64,000 nt of DNA from an uncultured Pelagibacteraceae bacterium (GCA_902537055.1 CACAZW010000002.1:61001-125000); one strand, 5' to 3'. Counted from the stretch's first letter, positions 28,875-39,480 are shown. Made by a program: numbers and translations. The notes: generated by a model from the sequence alone, not told the origin.

Positions 28875-30102
28875 ATTTTTTTCCTAATCTTTTCTCTAAA
28901 ATTCCTCGGTCCTTGTAAGCATCACCGCAACTGTTAACAACTACGATCGTATCTTTACTCAATTTTTTCGATTCAGCTATTGCAACAGCGAATGCGTGGC
29001 TGGGTTCAAGAGATGGTCTTAATTTTTCAAATTTTGTAACAAGTTTGTAAGCATTTAATGCTTGTTCATCACTTGCAGCAGTATATCTAGCTCTCTTTGT
29101 GTCTTTTAAAAAACAATGAAGCGGAGAAATTCCAGGGTAATCCAAACCTGCTGAAATAGACTCCGTCTCTTCTATTTGTCCATCTGAGTTTTGATTAACG
29201 TATTGGGCCGCACCATGGAGAATTCCAATTTTAGAACCATAAGTTAATGGTGCTGCATGCTTTTTACTTTTTGCAGGTCCTCCAGCTTCCACGCCAATAA
29301 ACTCACATTTTTTTTTATCATAATCCATAAACTCATTCCAAAACCCAAAACTCGAACTTCCACCACCCACACAATTGTAAAGTTTAAGTTTTTTTGGAAT
29401 TGATCCAAACTCATCAATTAATTGAACTTTTAACTCTCTTGAAATTTGACTAGTACTCCATCCGCAAATACGAACAAAAACAGCTGGCCCAACTGTGCTT
29501 CCTACACACATGGCTGTAGTATCACAATTAGCAACCCAAAACCTCATACACTCTGAAACAGCATCCACAAGCGTTTGGCTTCCTGAATAAACTGGAACTA
29601 CCTCGGCACCATTTTTTTTCATCGCTTTTACATTTGGTTGTTGTCTTGCAATATCTTTTGCTCCCATGAAAATTTTACATTTAAGACCAAACTTTTTTGC
29701 GGCCATGCTTAACATTTTACCCGCATACCCGGCGCCTGTATCCCCAATTATAACTTTTTTACCAGAGCGTTTTGCAAGTAAACAATGAACAGTTGCGTTG
29801 TAGACTTTGTGTGCTCCACCGTTTGCATCTGAAACAACTTTAGACCAAATTTGAGCTCCACCAACATGTCTTGTCAAATTTTCTAATTTAATAAATCGTG
29901 TAGGTACACCAATCCAATTTTTAAAATATCTGTCTCTTTCTTGAATAAATTCTTTATCTTTTTTAAGTTTGTTAAATAGTACTTCTAAATCTTCGATAGG
30001 TTTTTTTAATGTTTCAGGAACAAAGTTTCCTCCAAATTTTCCTCCCCAAAATCCAAGTTTATTACCTTGGTCTATTACAGGAATTCCTTTTTTAAGTTTC
30101 AT
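28858..30102 (-). CDS. trpB: Tryptophan synthase beta subunit
   Basis: GGKFGGNFVPETL, GAHKVYNATVH, GDTGAGYAGKM, CVGGGSSSFGFW, GLDYPGISPLH. Confidence 0.95.
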   Translation of the reverse strand: MKLKKGIPVIDQGNKLGFWGGKFGGNFVPETLKKPIEDLEVLFNKLKKDKEFIQERDRYFKNWIGVPTRFIKLENLTRHVGGAQIWSKVVSDANGGAHKVYNATVHCLLAKRSGKKVIIGDTGAGYAGKMLSMAAKKFGLKCKIFMGAKDIARQQPNVKAMKKNGAEVVPVYSGSQTLVDAVSECMRFWVANCDTTAMCVGSTVGPAVFVRICGWSTSQISRELKVQLIDEFGSIPKKLKLYNCVGGGSSSFGFWNEFMDYDKKKCEFIGVEAGGPAKSKKHAAPLTYGSKIGILHGAAQYVNQNSDGQIEETESISAGLDYPGISPLHCFLKDTKRARYTAASDEQALNAYKLVTKFEKLRPSLEPSHAFAVAIAESKKLSKDTIVVVNSCGDAYKDRGILEKRLGKKYVKSN

Positions 30103-30716
30103 ATTTTTGCAGACAAGTTTAACAATTTATCAATTTTACTTATATCTTTTTTTCCATTTTCATTTTCACATGCTCCAGAAATATCGATTATGAAATCTTT
30201 ATTTTTAAAACTTGGAATATCATCTATTTGGATATTTCCTGCAATCATTTTATTCAATTCGTTTGGCACTTCATTTAGTAAATTATGATCAAAACTTTCA
30301 GATTTATGGTAACCTTTTGAGTCAAATAATATTATGTCTGATACATCCGAATATTCTTTATATTTTACAACATCATCTTTTCCAGAAATGGTTAAAGCTG
30401 TAATTATTTTTATTTTATATTTTGATTTAATTTCTTCAGTTCTTTCAGGGTCTACATCGTATAGTTGATAATAGTCAAAATTTAAATCTTTAATCTTTTC
30501 CAAAATCTCATCGTTAGGATTCACAAGGACAGAGACAAAGTTCACATTCTTTTTATCAATATTAATTAAATTTTGTAATTTGTCATATTCAATAAATCTT
30601 CTACTTTTTTCATAATTTGTAATGAAACCTATCATATAAGGTTTGTATCTATGATTTAAAATATAGGTTAAAGTTTTAGGATCTGAGATCCCACAAATTT
30701 TTAAACCCTTTATCAT
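30099..30716 (-). CDS. trpF: Phosphoribosylanthranilate isomerase (divergent)
   Basis: LKICGISDPKTL, MIGFI, YYQLYD, DIILFDSKG, IAGNIQIDDI, FIIDISGACENENGKKD; pyrF-trpF-trpB-trpA order. Confidence 0.85.
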   Translation of the reverse strand: MIKGLKICGISDPKTLTYILNHRYKPYMIGFITNYEKSRRFIEYDKLQNLINIDKKNVNFVSVLVNPNDEILEKIKDLNFDYYQLYDVDPERTEEIKSKYKIKIITALTISGKDDVVKYKEYSDVSDIILFDSKGYHKSESFDHNLLNEVPNELNKMIAGNIQIDDIPSFKNKDFIIDISGACENENGKKDISKIDKLLNLSAKI

Positions 30717-31387
30717 TTATCTAAGTGCTTAATTAGTTTCTGAATATTATTCTTAATGTTGCCTTTAGTAATATCTCTACCTATTACAAGCCAGTCAGCA
30801 CCGTTTTTGTAAGCCTCATAAGGTGATAAAACTCTTTTTTGATCGTCTCTTCTTGAATTAAATCTTATACCAGGAGTTATAATTTCTTTTTTAAATACTT
30901 TTTTTACTATTTTAACTTCTCGAGCACTACACACAATTGCATCTAGCTTTGCTTTATGGGCTAATTTAGCTTGGTGAAGAACTACTTTCTTTACATCTTT
31001 GCTAAATCCGATTTGCTTCAGTGCTTTATTATCTAAAGATGTTAATATTGTAACACCTACTAATTTTGTCTGACCAGAAACTTTTTTAGAAGCCTTTAAT
31101 GCCTCTAAACCAGAGTTTATATGAATTGTTATGTAATTAAATCTCAAATCTTTAACAGCTTTTATTGTTGAGGAGCATGTATTTGGTATATCCGAAATTT
31201 TGTAATCTCCAAATGTAATTTTGTTTTTTAAACTTGATACAAAATTTCTACCGTCTTTTGAATTTAAAAGCTCTAATCCAAACTTATATCCAATTTTAAT
31301 ATTTTTGTTTTGTGTTTCTTTTATAATTTTTTTAATTTTTTTAATATTTGTGCTATCGCATGCTACAAAAACTTTATTCTTTATCAT
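30713..31387 (-). CDS. pyrF: Orotidine 5'-phosphate decarboxylase
   Basis: FGDYKISDIPNT, ITIHINSG, GVTILTS, DAIVCSAREV, ITPGIRF, DWLVIGRDITKG. Confidence 0.92.
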   Translation of the reverse strand: MIKNKVFVACDSTNIKKIKKIIKETQNKNIKIGYKFGLELLNSKDGRNFVSSLKNKITFGDYKISDIPNTCSSTIKAVKDLRFNYITIHINSGLEALKASKKVSGQTKLVGVTILTSLDNKALKQIGFSKDVKKVVLHQAKLAHKAKLDAIVCSAREVKIVKKVFKKEIITPGIRFNSRRDDQKRVLSPYEAYKNGADWLVIGRDITKGNIKNNIQKLIKHLDK

Positions 31388-31664
31388 TTATTTTTTTTGA
31401 CCAATTTTTTGATATTTTAAAGTTAATAGAATATTTCTCTTTTATGTAGATTTTTTCGTTCGTTCTTGGATTACGAGCATATCTAGCCTTTAATAATTTA
31501 GGTTCTATTGAAAAAACATCTCTTAGTTCAACTCTCTCATGTCTTTTCAGTGATTTTTTTATTTCATCTAAGAAAATTTGAACTATTTTATTTAAATCTT
31601 TTTTTAGAAAATTTGGGTAATTGTTTGAAAATTTATTGATAAGATCTGACCTTTTTGAAGACAA
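31374..31664 (-). CDS. ihfB: Integration host factor subunit beta
   Basis: HU/IHF fold: VELRDVFSIEPKLLKARYARNPRTNEKIYIKEKYSINFKISK; adjacent to rpsA. Confidence 0.88.
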   Translation of the reverse strand: MSSKRSDLINKFSNNYPNFLKKDLNKIVQIFLDEIKKSLKRHERVELRDVFSIEPKLLKARYARNPRTNEKIYIKEKYSINFKISKNWSKKINDKE

Positions 31665-31668
31665 CTAT

Positions 31669-33399
31669 CTATTTTTCATCCTTATTTTTTTTATCTCCTA
31701 ATTTTTCAGATAATGATGAAAAAGGAAGATTTTTACCACTTAGTGGACTTGAAAATTTAGATACAGCCTCCTTATTTTGTAACTCTTCAAGTAATTTGAT
31801 ACTTAAACTAACTTTTCTTTTCTCGAAATTTATTTCGGATATAGCCGCATCAATTCTCTCTCCACCAACAAACCTTGATGGTCTTGCATCTGAAGCATTT
31901 ACTGCAATATTAGATTTCTTAATTAAAAAGTCTAATTCACAATTTTCAGGTTTTACTAGCAATCCTTTATTATCTGAAGAAATAACATTTACAGTTATAA
32001 CATCGTTGACTTTTTTACCTTTAAACCAACCAAATGGATCATTCCCCAACTGTTTTAATCCTACTCTCACTTTTTGTTCATCTTTTTTTATCTCTAGAAT
32101 TTTAACTTTAAGATTATCACCTTTTTTATATTTTTTTAATTCTTCATCAGGATTATTTGTATAACTTAAATCATTGGCATGTAAAAAACCGTCAATATCA
32201 AAGTCACCTAACTTAACATAAACTGCGTATTCATTCGTACTAGATATTGTACCATTTATCTCACTACCCTCAGGGTATTTATTCATAAACACTTGGTAAG
32301 GATTTTCGATAGTTAATTTGTGAGATATCGCAATTCTTCTTTTTTCTTTATCAATCTCCGTAATAACACAATCAATCATATCACCAATTTTAAATAATTT
32401 TTTTGGTACAATATTCCTTTTTGTCCAACTCATCTCGCTGCTATGTAACAAAGTACTCAAACCTGGTTCTAATGAACAAAAACAACCGTAATCGGTTATT
32501 TTCTCAACTTTTACTTTGTATTTTCCACCAATTTCATAATTTCCAATATGTTCAAAAGGATCAGGAGATAACTGTTTTATAGAACACCCAATTTGCAATT
32601 TTTCTTTGTCTATTGAAATTATTTTTAAGTCGTGTTTCTCACCAATATTAAATATTTCATCTGGGTGATTTACTCTAGAGTAAGAAATTTCTTGCAGATG
32701 AACCAATACATCAATTTCATTATTAACTTCAAAAAAACATCCAAATGATGAGTATCCTTTCACAACTGCATCTTTAATTATGTCGCCTACTTTAAATTTT
32801 TCTACAATTTTAGCTTTATCCTCTCTTTTATTTGTAGAAACAATTTGTCTTCTAGATACACATGCGTTTCCTCTTAATTTATCTAATTTTATAATTGCAA
32901 ATTTTTGCTCAACTCCAATTAAATGGTCAATGCTTTTTAAGGGCTTATCGCTGACTTGAGATCCAGGACAAAACATAAGCGAGCCAGTTTCTTTATGTTC
33001 AACAATTACTCCTCCTTTACATTTACTTGTTATCTTTCCAATTATAGATTCATTTTTTTCATAAGCCTTTTCAAGCTCATACCAACCCTTAATTTTTTGA
33101 GCTTTTATTGCAGATACAACCACCTCTCCATTCTTATCCTCTATTCTTTCTAACAAAACTGGTATATTTTCTCCAATCGCAATGCTATCTTTCATATTAA
33201 TCATTTTAATTTCATTTATATCAATAATTGGCTCACTTTTTAAACCAGGTATAAATATGAATACAAACTTCTCGGTGATCTTTGTTATTTTTCCCTCTAT
33301 AATTTTACCTTCTTCTATTTTGTTCTTAGATAATTGTGAGTTTAACAGCTTTTCAAACTCTTGATTTTTGGGGTATTTAAGATCTTTATAAATTTCCAT
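31669..33399 (-). CDS. rpsA: 30S ribosomal protein S1
   Basis: Multiple S1 repeats (GKITSKCKGGVIVEH, GCFFEVNNEIDVLVHLQEIS, ISSTNEYAVYVKLG); cmk-rpsA-ihfB order. Confidence 0.95.
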   Translation of the reverse strand: MEIYKDLKYPKNQEFEKLLNSQLSKNKIEEGKIIEGKITKITEKFVFIFIPGLKSEPIIDINEIKMINMKDSIAIGENIPVLLERIEDKNGEVVVSAIKAQKIKGWYELEKAYEKNESIIGKITSKCKGGVIVEHKETGSLMFCPGSQVSDKPLKSIDHLIGVEQKFAIIKLDKLRGNACVSRRQIVSTNKREDKAKIVEKFKVGDIIKDAVVKGYSSFGCFFEVNNEIDVLVHLQEISYSRVNHPDEIFNIGEKHDLKIISIDKEKLQIGCSIKQLSPDPFEHIGNYEIGGKYKVKVEKITDYGCFCSLEPGLSTLLHSSEMSWTKRNIVPKKLFKIGDMIDCVITEIDKEKRRIAISHKLTIENPYQVFMNKYPEGSEINGTISSTNEYAVYVKLGDFDIDGFLHANDLSYTNNPDEELKKYKKGDNLKVKILEIKKDEQKVRVGLKQLGNDPFGWFKGKKVNDVITVNVISSDNKGLLVKPENCELDFLIKKSNIAVNASDARPSRFVGGERIDAAISEINFEKRKVSLSIKLLEELQNKEAVSKFSSPLSGKNLPFSSLSEKLGDKKNKDEK

Positions 33400-34057
33400 T
33401 AATTATTATTTTATTGTCAATTATTTTCTTTATTTTAATAAAGCACGCTTTCTTACTTAATTTAGAAGTATTAATCAAGATTGAATCTTTGGTTTTTTTT
33501 AAAGGGCTATGTTTTCTATTTTTGTCTAAATAATCACGTTTTCTAAGGCTTTTTAGAACTTCTTGAAATGATATTTTTTTCTTCAATTTTTTGTATTCTG
33601 CATGTCTTCTTTTTGCTCTTACTTGTAAATTTGCCGTAATATATAATTTAATTTTGGCATCTTTCATTATTACAGAAGTTATATCTCTTCCATCAAGTAC
33701 TGAGCCTGAATATTTATTCGGTGGATTATAAGCACAATTTGTTTGAAAATCTTTAACAATTTTTCTTATTGTTTTGTCTTTAGCAATTATTGATGCAGAA
33801 TTTGCAACTTCATCAGACAAAAGCTTTTTATCATTTAGTTTATTGATTTTTAGTTTAGAGATTTTCTTCTTGATTAATTTGTTATTGAATTTATTTTTGT
33901 AATCTAACCTTAATTTTCCAATTAATCTATATATTTTCCCAGTATCTAAGTAAAATAGATTATATTCTTTTGAAATGTACTTTGCTTGTGTTCCTGCGCC
34001 AGCCGCAGCAGGTGAGTCAATAGCTATAGTAATTATATCTTTTCTTTTTCTTTTCAA
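33386..34057 (-). CDS. cmk: Cytidylate kinase
   Basis: IAIDSPAAAGAGTQAKYI, FYLDTGKIYRLIG, LDGRDITSVI, RRHAEYK. Confidence 0.9.
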   Translation of the reverse strand: MKRKRKDIITIAIDSPAAAGAGTQAKYISKEYNLFYLDTGKIYRLIGKLRLDYKNKFNNKLIKKKISKLKINKLNDKKLLSDEVANSASIIAKDKTIRKIVKDFQTNCAYNPPNKYSGSVLDGRDITSVIMKDAKIKLYITANLQVRAKRRHAEYKKLKKKISFQEVLKSLRKRDYLDKNRKHSPLKKTKDSILINTSKLSKKACFIKIKKIIDNKIIINGNL

Positions 34058-35379
34058 TTTATATTTGCACCAAGTTTTTTTATAATTTTAATAAAATTTG
34101 GAAATGAGGAGTTAACAGAGTCTGTATCATATATTTTCCATTTGCCCCCCAAGCTTAAAGCTGCAATACAAGACATCATAAAAACTCTGTGATCTTTTTT
34201 GAAATTTTTAATGTGATAATTTCCATTTAATTCTAGTTTAGGATTTCCATAAATCTTAATATCATTTTTTTTTCTTGTTACCTTTATTCCTATTTTTTTT
34301 AAAAAATTTACTGCTATATCTAATCTAGGGCTTTCTTTATTATTAAGCTCTCCTAAATTTTTAAAAGTAGATACTCCTTTGGCTTTTGCAGCCGCTAGAA
34401 AAATTATTAAAAATTCATCTATTGCTGAACTATTAAGACTTTTAGGGCAATTTATTCCCTTAAGATTTTTTTCACTGCTTACAATAATATCTGAGGTTTC
34501 TTCACCTTTGTATTTTTTTTTATTTTTCAGCAATATTTTTGCATTCATTTTATTTAAAATTTTAATTACCCCAATTCTTGATTTATTAACATTGATATTT
34601 TTGATTATTAATTCAGAATCTTTTGATAATAAGGTTAACACTAGAAAAAAAGAACTTGAGCTTATATCTCCTGGAACTCTGTAATTAAATCCATTAAAAT
34701 TGTGTTGACCTTTAACTTCAATAATATCATAATTTTTCTTTGGAACTACTTTAATAGGAAATCTAAGACTTTTTAAAAGTAGTTCTGTATGATTTCTAGA
34801 TTTTTTTGCTATTATTTTTGTAATACCTGGTGTTTTTAAAGCTGCAAATATTACTGCACTTTTGCATTGTGCACTTCCAAGTTTCTCAAAATAATTTATA
34901 GGTCTTAAATAATTAGATCCTTTTATTTTTACAGGTAATTTTGATTTGTTAGATTTAATTTTCAGTCCAAATTTTTCAAGTGGATCTGTTATTCTGGAAA
35001 AGTCTCTAACAGATAAACTTTTATCTCCTACTACAGATATTTCATTATTTGAGTTGGCTAATAATCCCAATATTAGCCTCGCAAAAGTTCCTGAATTACC
35101 AGCATAAAGTTTAATTCTTTTTTGAGTATTATATCCTGCAAGTCCAAGTCCTTCAATTTTGTAGTAATCTTTAAATTTTTCGTAATTTATACCCAACCTT
35201 TTGATTGATTTAAGAGAATTTAAGACATCTTCAGATTCAAGGAGATTATAAATTTTAGAAACCCCAATTGCTTGGGATGCCAACAGTACACATCTTATTG
35301 AAATACTTTTGTCTCCACTAATTTCAATTTTTTTTTTAAATTTTCTTATCTTATTTCTAATTTGTATGTAATTATTCAT
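34054..35379 (-). CDS. aroA: 3-phosphoshikimate 1-carboxyvinyltransferase
   Basis: GDKSISIRCVLLAS, LYAGNSGTFARLILGLLA, LGSAQCKSAVIFAAL, VPGDISSSSFFLV. Confidence 0.94.
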   Translation of the reverse strand: MNNYIQIRNKIRKFKKKIEISGDKSISIRCVLLASQAIGVSKIYNLLESEDVLNSLKSIKRLGINYEKFKDYYKIEGLGLAGYNTQKRIKLYAGNSGTFARLILGLLANSNNEISVVGDKSLSVRDFSRITDPLEKFGLKIKSNKSKLPVKIKGSNYLRPINYFEKLGSAQCKSAVIFAALKTPGITKIIAKKSRNHTELLLKSLRFPIKVVPKKNYDIIEVKGQHNFNGFNYRVPGDISSSSFFLVLTLLSKDSELIIKNINVNKSRIGVIKILNKMNAKILLKNKKKYKGEETSDIIVSSEKNLKGINCPKSLNSSAIDEFLIIFLAAAKAKGVSTFKNLGELNNKESPRLDIAVNFLKKIGIKVTRKKNDIKIYGNPKLELNGNYHIKNFKKDHRVFMMSCIAALSLGGKWKIYDTDSVNSSFPNFIKIIKKLGANIN

Positions 35380-35386
35380 TGATGAA

Positions 35387-36163
35387 TTAACTTATATTAA
35401 ATTCATCACCAAAATACATTGTTTTTGCCTGTTTATTACTTATAACTTCATTCGGACTTCCTGATGCTATTATTTTTCCATTAGATAAAATAATTGCTCT
35501 ATCAACACAGTTTAGTAAGTCTCTAGCCTGATGATCGCATATAACAATAGATATTTCTTCTGAAGATTGTAAATTCAATATTATTTCTTGTAACATTTTA
35601 ATAGTAAGAATATCTAAAGCTGCAAAAGGTTCATCCAGCAATAATATATTTGGATCGTTTATTAAAGCCATAGCTATAACTAGTTTTTTTTTCTGACCAC
35701 CAGATAAATTTTTACTTTTTATTTTTAATAGTGACTCAAATTCAAATTGAGTGATCAATCTATTTAATTTATGCTCCCTTAATTCTTTTTCTAGTATATG
35801 TATTTCTGCAACTAATTTTAAATTATCCTCTAAAGTTAAATCATGGATTAAGCCCCCATATTGTGGCACTAGCCCTAATTTAAACTTTGTAAATCTCTCA
35901 TTTATAGGTAATTTTGTAGAATTAGTGCCATCAATAATTATCTCACCAAAATTTGGGTCTTTTAAGCCTGTTATCAAATTAAAAATAGTTGATTTACCAA
36001 CACCATTAGGACCCAACACTCCTAAAATCTCCTGCTTATTAATCTTCAGATTTAAGTTATCTATAATTTGTCTTTTATTATAAAACACAGAAATATTTTT
36101 TAATTCAATAACTGGTTCTATTGTTTTAAAATTTTTTATTCTAAATTTTTTTATAAGAGCCAT
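35387..36163 (-). CDS. lptB: LPS export ABC transporter ATP-binding protein
   Basis: LGPNGVGKSTIFNLITGL, LVPQYGGLIHDLTLEDNL, NLSGGQKKKLVIAMAL, LLLDEPFAALD. Confidence 0.9.
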   Translation of the reverse strand: MALIKKFRIKNFKTIEPVIELKNISVFYNKRQIIDNLNLKINKQEILGVLGPNGVGKSTIFNLITGLKDPNFGEIIIDGTNSTKLPINERFTKFKLGLVPQYGGLIHDLTLEDNLKLVAEIHILEKELREHKLNRLITQFEFESLLKIKSKNLSGGQKKKLVIAMALINDPNILLLDEPFAALDILTIKMLQEIILNLQSSEEISIVICDHQARDLLNCVDRAIILSNGKIIASGSPNEVISNKQAKTMYFGDEFNIS

Positions 36164-36906
36164 TATTTGGATTTAAATTCAATATAATCTTTTGAATTTA
36201 TTCTTATATCTTTAGTCAAAATATTTATAATTATATTTTGTGCTTTCATAGTTGAATTATTATCAACTATTATAACATTATTATACCCAACCGCAATATT
36301 ATCACTAATATTTAAATCTAAGTTATCACACCTAATTGTCTTTTCATCATAATCTATTTTAACATTGTCATAAAATTTTGAGTTTTGATTTGAGTAATTG
36401 TACTCCGCAAAATTTGACTTTATTTTTATTTCAGATCTCTTATTAGATGTTATTATTCCGTCTACTCTCTCTAATTTCAATATATCGCTATTTTCTTTGT
36501 CAGTTTTACCAAACTTTGCTATGATTTTAAAAATATCTCCATTATTATTTGTAGTAATATATTCAATATCTTTACTCAAATTATTTATTATATTTAAATT
36601 ATTGTTAGTCTTTGTATTTTCATTTTTTTTTTGATTTTTATCTTTTAAATTATTATTCAAATTCTCATTTATTTGATCTTTTTCAATTTTAGCAGAATTA
36701 TTTTTACTATTTGAGTTTTCTTCTTCAAGAATTTCTTGGTCAGTCGTATTACTTATAAGTTTATTACTCTGATTAATTTTGAATAATTCTTCTTGACTAT
36801 ACTTGTTTTTTAAGGGCCCAGAGTAAAAATATATAAAATACAATCCACCAATAATAATAAAAATTAATAATAATAGTATAATTTGAAGAAGTGACTTTAT
36901 AGACAT
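36163..36906 (-). CDS. LptC-like LPS export protein with long Asn/Lys-rich linker
   Basis: N-terminal TM; C-terminal LptC/OstA-like region (AEYNYSNQNSKFYDNVKIDYDEKTIRCDNLDLNISDNIAVGYNNVIIVDN); between lptB and kdsD. Confidence 0.65.
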   Translation of the reverse strand: MSIKSLLQIILLLLIFIIIGGLYFIYFYSGPLKNKYSQEELFKINQSNKLISNTTDQEILEEENSNSKNNSAKIEKDQINENLNNNLKDKNQKKNENTKTNNNLNIINNLSKDIEYITTNNNGDIFKIIAKFGKTDKENSDILKLERVDGIITSNKRSEIKIKSNFAEYNYSNQNSKFYDNVKIDYDEKTIRCDNLDLNISDNIAVGYNNVIIVDNNSTMKAQNIIINILTKDIRINSKDYIEFKSK

Positions 36907-37886
36907 TAGCTAATGTTAGATTTTAAGATGTCATGCATATGTATTAATCCAATTGTCTTTTTTCGTCTTTTTTCTTTATGAACACATAGTGAAGTAATTT
37001 TTTTTAAATTCATAATAGATAAGGCTGTTGCCGCTAAGACATCTACGCCAATAGTGATTGGATTTCTCTTCATTACTTTTTTTAGGCTGAGATCTTCAAA
37101 TTTTTTATATTTTTGAGTAATTCTCCTCAAATCACCATCAGTTATAATTCCAGTGGTATCTCCATTTTCGTTTTTAATTATTAAAACACCAAGTTTTTTG
37201 TCATTAATAATTTTTAAGGCTTTTTTCATTTTTGCATTTTCTTTTACAACTGGAAGTTTTCTGCCCTTCATCATCAAATCTCCGACAGTTTTAAGTTTAA
37301 TTGATAAAGTGCCACTTGGATGAAATTTTTTAAAATCGTATTTGGTAAAATTCTTAAACTTCATGCACGAAATAGCGATAGCGTCACCTAAAGCTAATTG
37401 ATTTGTAGTTGAAGATGTTGGAACAATATTTTCTGGCCCAGCTTCCTTTATTGATGGCATTAAAAAACTTGCATCAGAATTTTTATATAATATTGAATCT
37501 TTTTTTGATGTTATACCAATTAGCGTAATATTTTTATTTCTTGAAGCATACTGAATAATATTTTTTAACTCATCACTCTCTCCGCTATTACTTATTAGTA
37601 TAACAATATCGTTTGATGTTATCTGTCCCATATCACCATGACTTGCATTTGTTGCATCTAAAAAAAATGAAGGAGTTCCAGTTGATGAAAAAGTTGCAGC
37701 CCATTTTCTTGCAATAATTCCGCTTTTTCCAACTCCAGATATAATTATTTTTCCATTTTTACAGTTTAAAATTATTCTAACTATATTTGAAAATGACTCG
37801 TTTATATTTCTTTTTAAAAAATTTAGTGCATTAATTTCAAATTTAATTACTTCTTTAGCTATTTTTTTAATTTTTTTTGCTTGCAT
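36906..37886 (-). CDS. kdsD: Arabinose-5-phosphate isomerase (SIS + CBS domains)
   Basis: GVGKSGIIARKWAATFSSTGTPSFFLDATNASHGDMG, SNSGESDEL, FHPSGTLSIKL, CBS pair. Confidence 0.93.
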   Translation of the reverse strand: MQAKKIKKIAKEVIKFEINALNFLKRNINESFSNIVRIILNCKNGKIIISGVGKSGIIARKWAATFSSTGTPSFFLDATNASHGDMGQITSNDIVILISNSGESDELKNIIQYASRNKNITLIGITSKKDSILYKNSDASFLMPSIKEAGPENIVPTSSTTNQLALGDAIAISCMKFKNFTKYDFKKFHPSGTLSIKLKTVGDLMMKGRKLPVVKENAKMKKALKIINDKKLGVLIIKNENGDTTGIITDGDLRRITQKYKKFEDLSLKKVMKRNPITIGVDVLAATALSIMNLKKITSLCVHKEKRRKKTIGLIHMHDILKSNIS

Positions 37887-38498
37887 TTAATGAGACCAAA
37901 TATCATCAGTGAAAGATGCTAAATCTAATTCTACTCTAATATTAATAAATTTAATCGCTTCAAAATATAATTTATCTCTTTTCTCTCTTACCAAAATCTT
38001 CTTTAGATTATTATAAATTTTATGAAGGTAAATTACATCTTTCGCACAATATTGAAGTTGTTTCTCGGATAAATCACCTCCAAAATCCGAAGATTGAAGA
38101 CTTTTATTTATATCACTTCCAGTAAACTCTTTAATTAAATCCTTTAATCCATGTTTGTCACTATAACTTCTAGCAATTTTGCTCATTATTTTTGTACAAT
38201 TAACATTTTCAACATCAATGTTTAAATATTTTTTGATAAACAAAAGATCAGCTCTTGCATAATGAAAAATTTTGTTAATTCTTTTATCTTCCAAGATTTT
38301 TTTTAGATTTGGTGCCTCATAAGTACTTCTGTTTAGCTGAATTATATGAGCATCGTCGTTTCCAGTTGAAATTTGAACTAAACATAGCTGATCTCGCTCA
38401 ACGTTCAAACCCATAAATTCACAATCTACAGCTATATTGTCACTTAGAGTTAATTCATCTGGTAAATCTTGTTTGTGTAATTTAATATCAATATTCAT
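37887..38498 (-). CDS. Ribonuclease D-like 3'-5' exonuclease
   Basis: AVDCEFMGLNVERDQLCLVQI, FHYARADLLFI, CAKDVIYLHKIY (DEDDy). Confidence 0.88.
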   Translation of the reverse strand: MNIDIKLHKQDLPDELTLSDNIAVDCEFMGLNVERDQLCLVQISTGNDDAHIIQLNRSTYEAPNLKKILEDKRINKIFHYARADLLFIKKYLNIDVENVNCTKIMSKIARSYSDKHGLKDLIKEFTGSDINKSLQSSDFGGDLSEKQLQYCAKDVIYLHKIYNNLKKILVREKRDKLYFEAIKFINIRVELDLASFTDDIWSH

Positions 38499-38514
38499 TT
38501 GATAGAATATATAT

Positions 38515-39480
38515 ATGAAACAAAAAGAAATTCTACTTTTCGGTGCAACTGGGCAAATAGGGAGAAATTTAATTAGAAAGTTATCTAAAAATAACTATAA
38601 AATTACAGCAGTTACAAGAAATATTCATAGAGCAGGCTACATTATAAAAACACAAGCAAACCCTGGCTATCTAGAATTGGTAGAACTTAAAAATTTTAAT
38701 TTAAATAAAATTGAACAATTGTTTGAGGATTGCGACATCTGTATAAATCTTGTTGGGATATTGTACGAAAATAAAAATCAAGATTTTAAAACAATACATA
38801 CCGATCTTCCAGATATGTTATCTAGAATTGCAAATAAGTTTAAAATAAATAAATTTATTCACCTATCTGCACTTGGAATAGATGAGGCGATAGATAGTAA
38901 ATATGCAACTTCTAAATTAGAGGGTGAAAAAAGAATAATAAAAAACTTTAATAATCACATAATTATTAGACCATCAATTGTTTACTCAGTTGATGATAAT
39001 TTTACTACAAACTTTATGACATTATTAAATCGATTACCAGTAATGCCATTATATTATCAAGGTAAAACAAAATTCAGCCCAATCCATGTTAGTGATCTAA
39101 CAGATATTATTTTTAATATTATTGAAAGAGGTTATTCCAATTTAATTTTAGAGTGCGTAGGACCTGATATATTATCTTTTAAAGAAATCCTAGAAAGTCT
39201 TCTTGGAGCTATAGACAAGAAAAGATTATTAATACCTTTACCATATCAAATTGCAGCCATATCAGCAAAAATTCTACAATTGTTACCAAAACCTTTGCTT
39301 ACTGAAGATCAACTTAAACTTTTAAAATACGATAATATTAAATCTGAAAATTACAAAACTAATTTTGATTTAAAACTTGACGCAAATAGAAAATTCAAAT
39401 TTGAAATTAATAAATATAGTTATAATTGGCGATCGGGTGGTCAATTTGCAAACAAAGAGTTAATAGAAAAAAATGACTAA
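38515..39480 (+). CDS. Complex I NDUFA9-family NAD(P)-binding protein
   Basis: ILLFGATGQIGRNLIRKLSKN, CINLVGILYENKNQDFKTIHTDLP, YATSKLEGEK, IIRPSIVY. Confidence 0.86.
   Translation: MKQKEILLFGATGQIGRNLIRKLSKNNYKITAVTRNIHRAGYIIKTQANPGYLELVELKNFNLNKIEQLFEDCDICINLVGILYENKNQDFKTIHTDLPDMLSRIANKFKINKFIHLSALGIDEAIDSKYATSKLEGEKRIIKNFNNHIIIRPSIVYSVDDNFTTNFMTLLNRLPVMPLYYQGKTKFSPIHVSDLTDIIFNIIERGYSNLILECVGPDILSFKEILESLLGAIDKKRLLIPLPYQIAAISAKILQLLPKPLLTEDQLKLLKYDNIKSENYKTNFDLKLDANRKFKFEINKYSYNWRSGGQFANKELIEKND

Noticed and set aside
31655-32164. 169-aa plus-strand ORF
   Set aside because: Antisense to rpsA S1 repeats; Ser/Phe-rich artefact.
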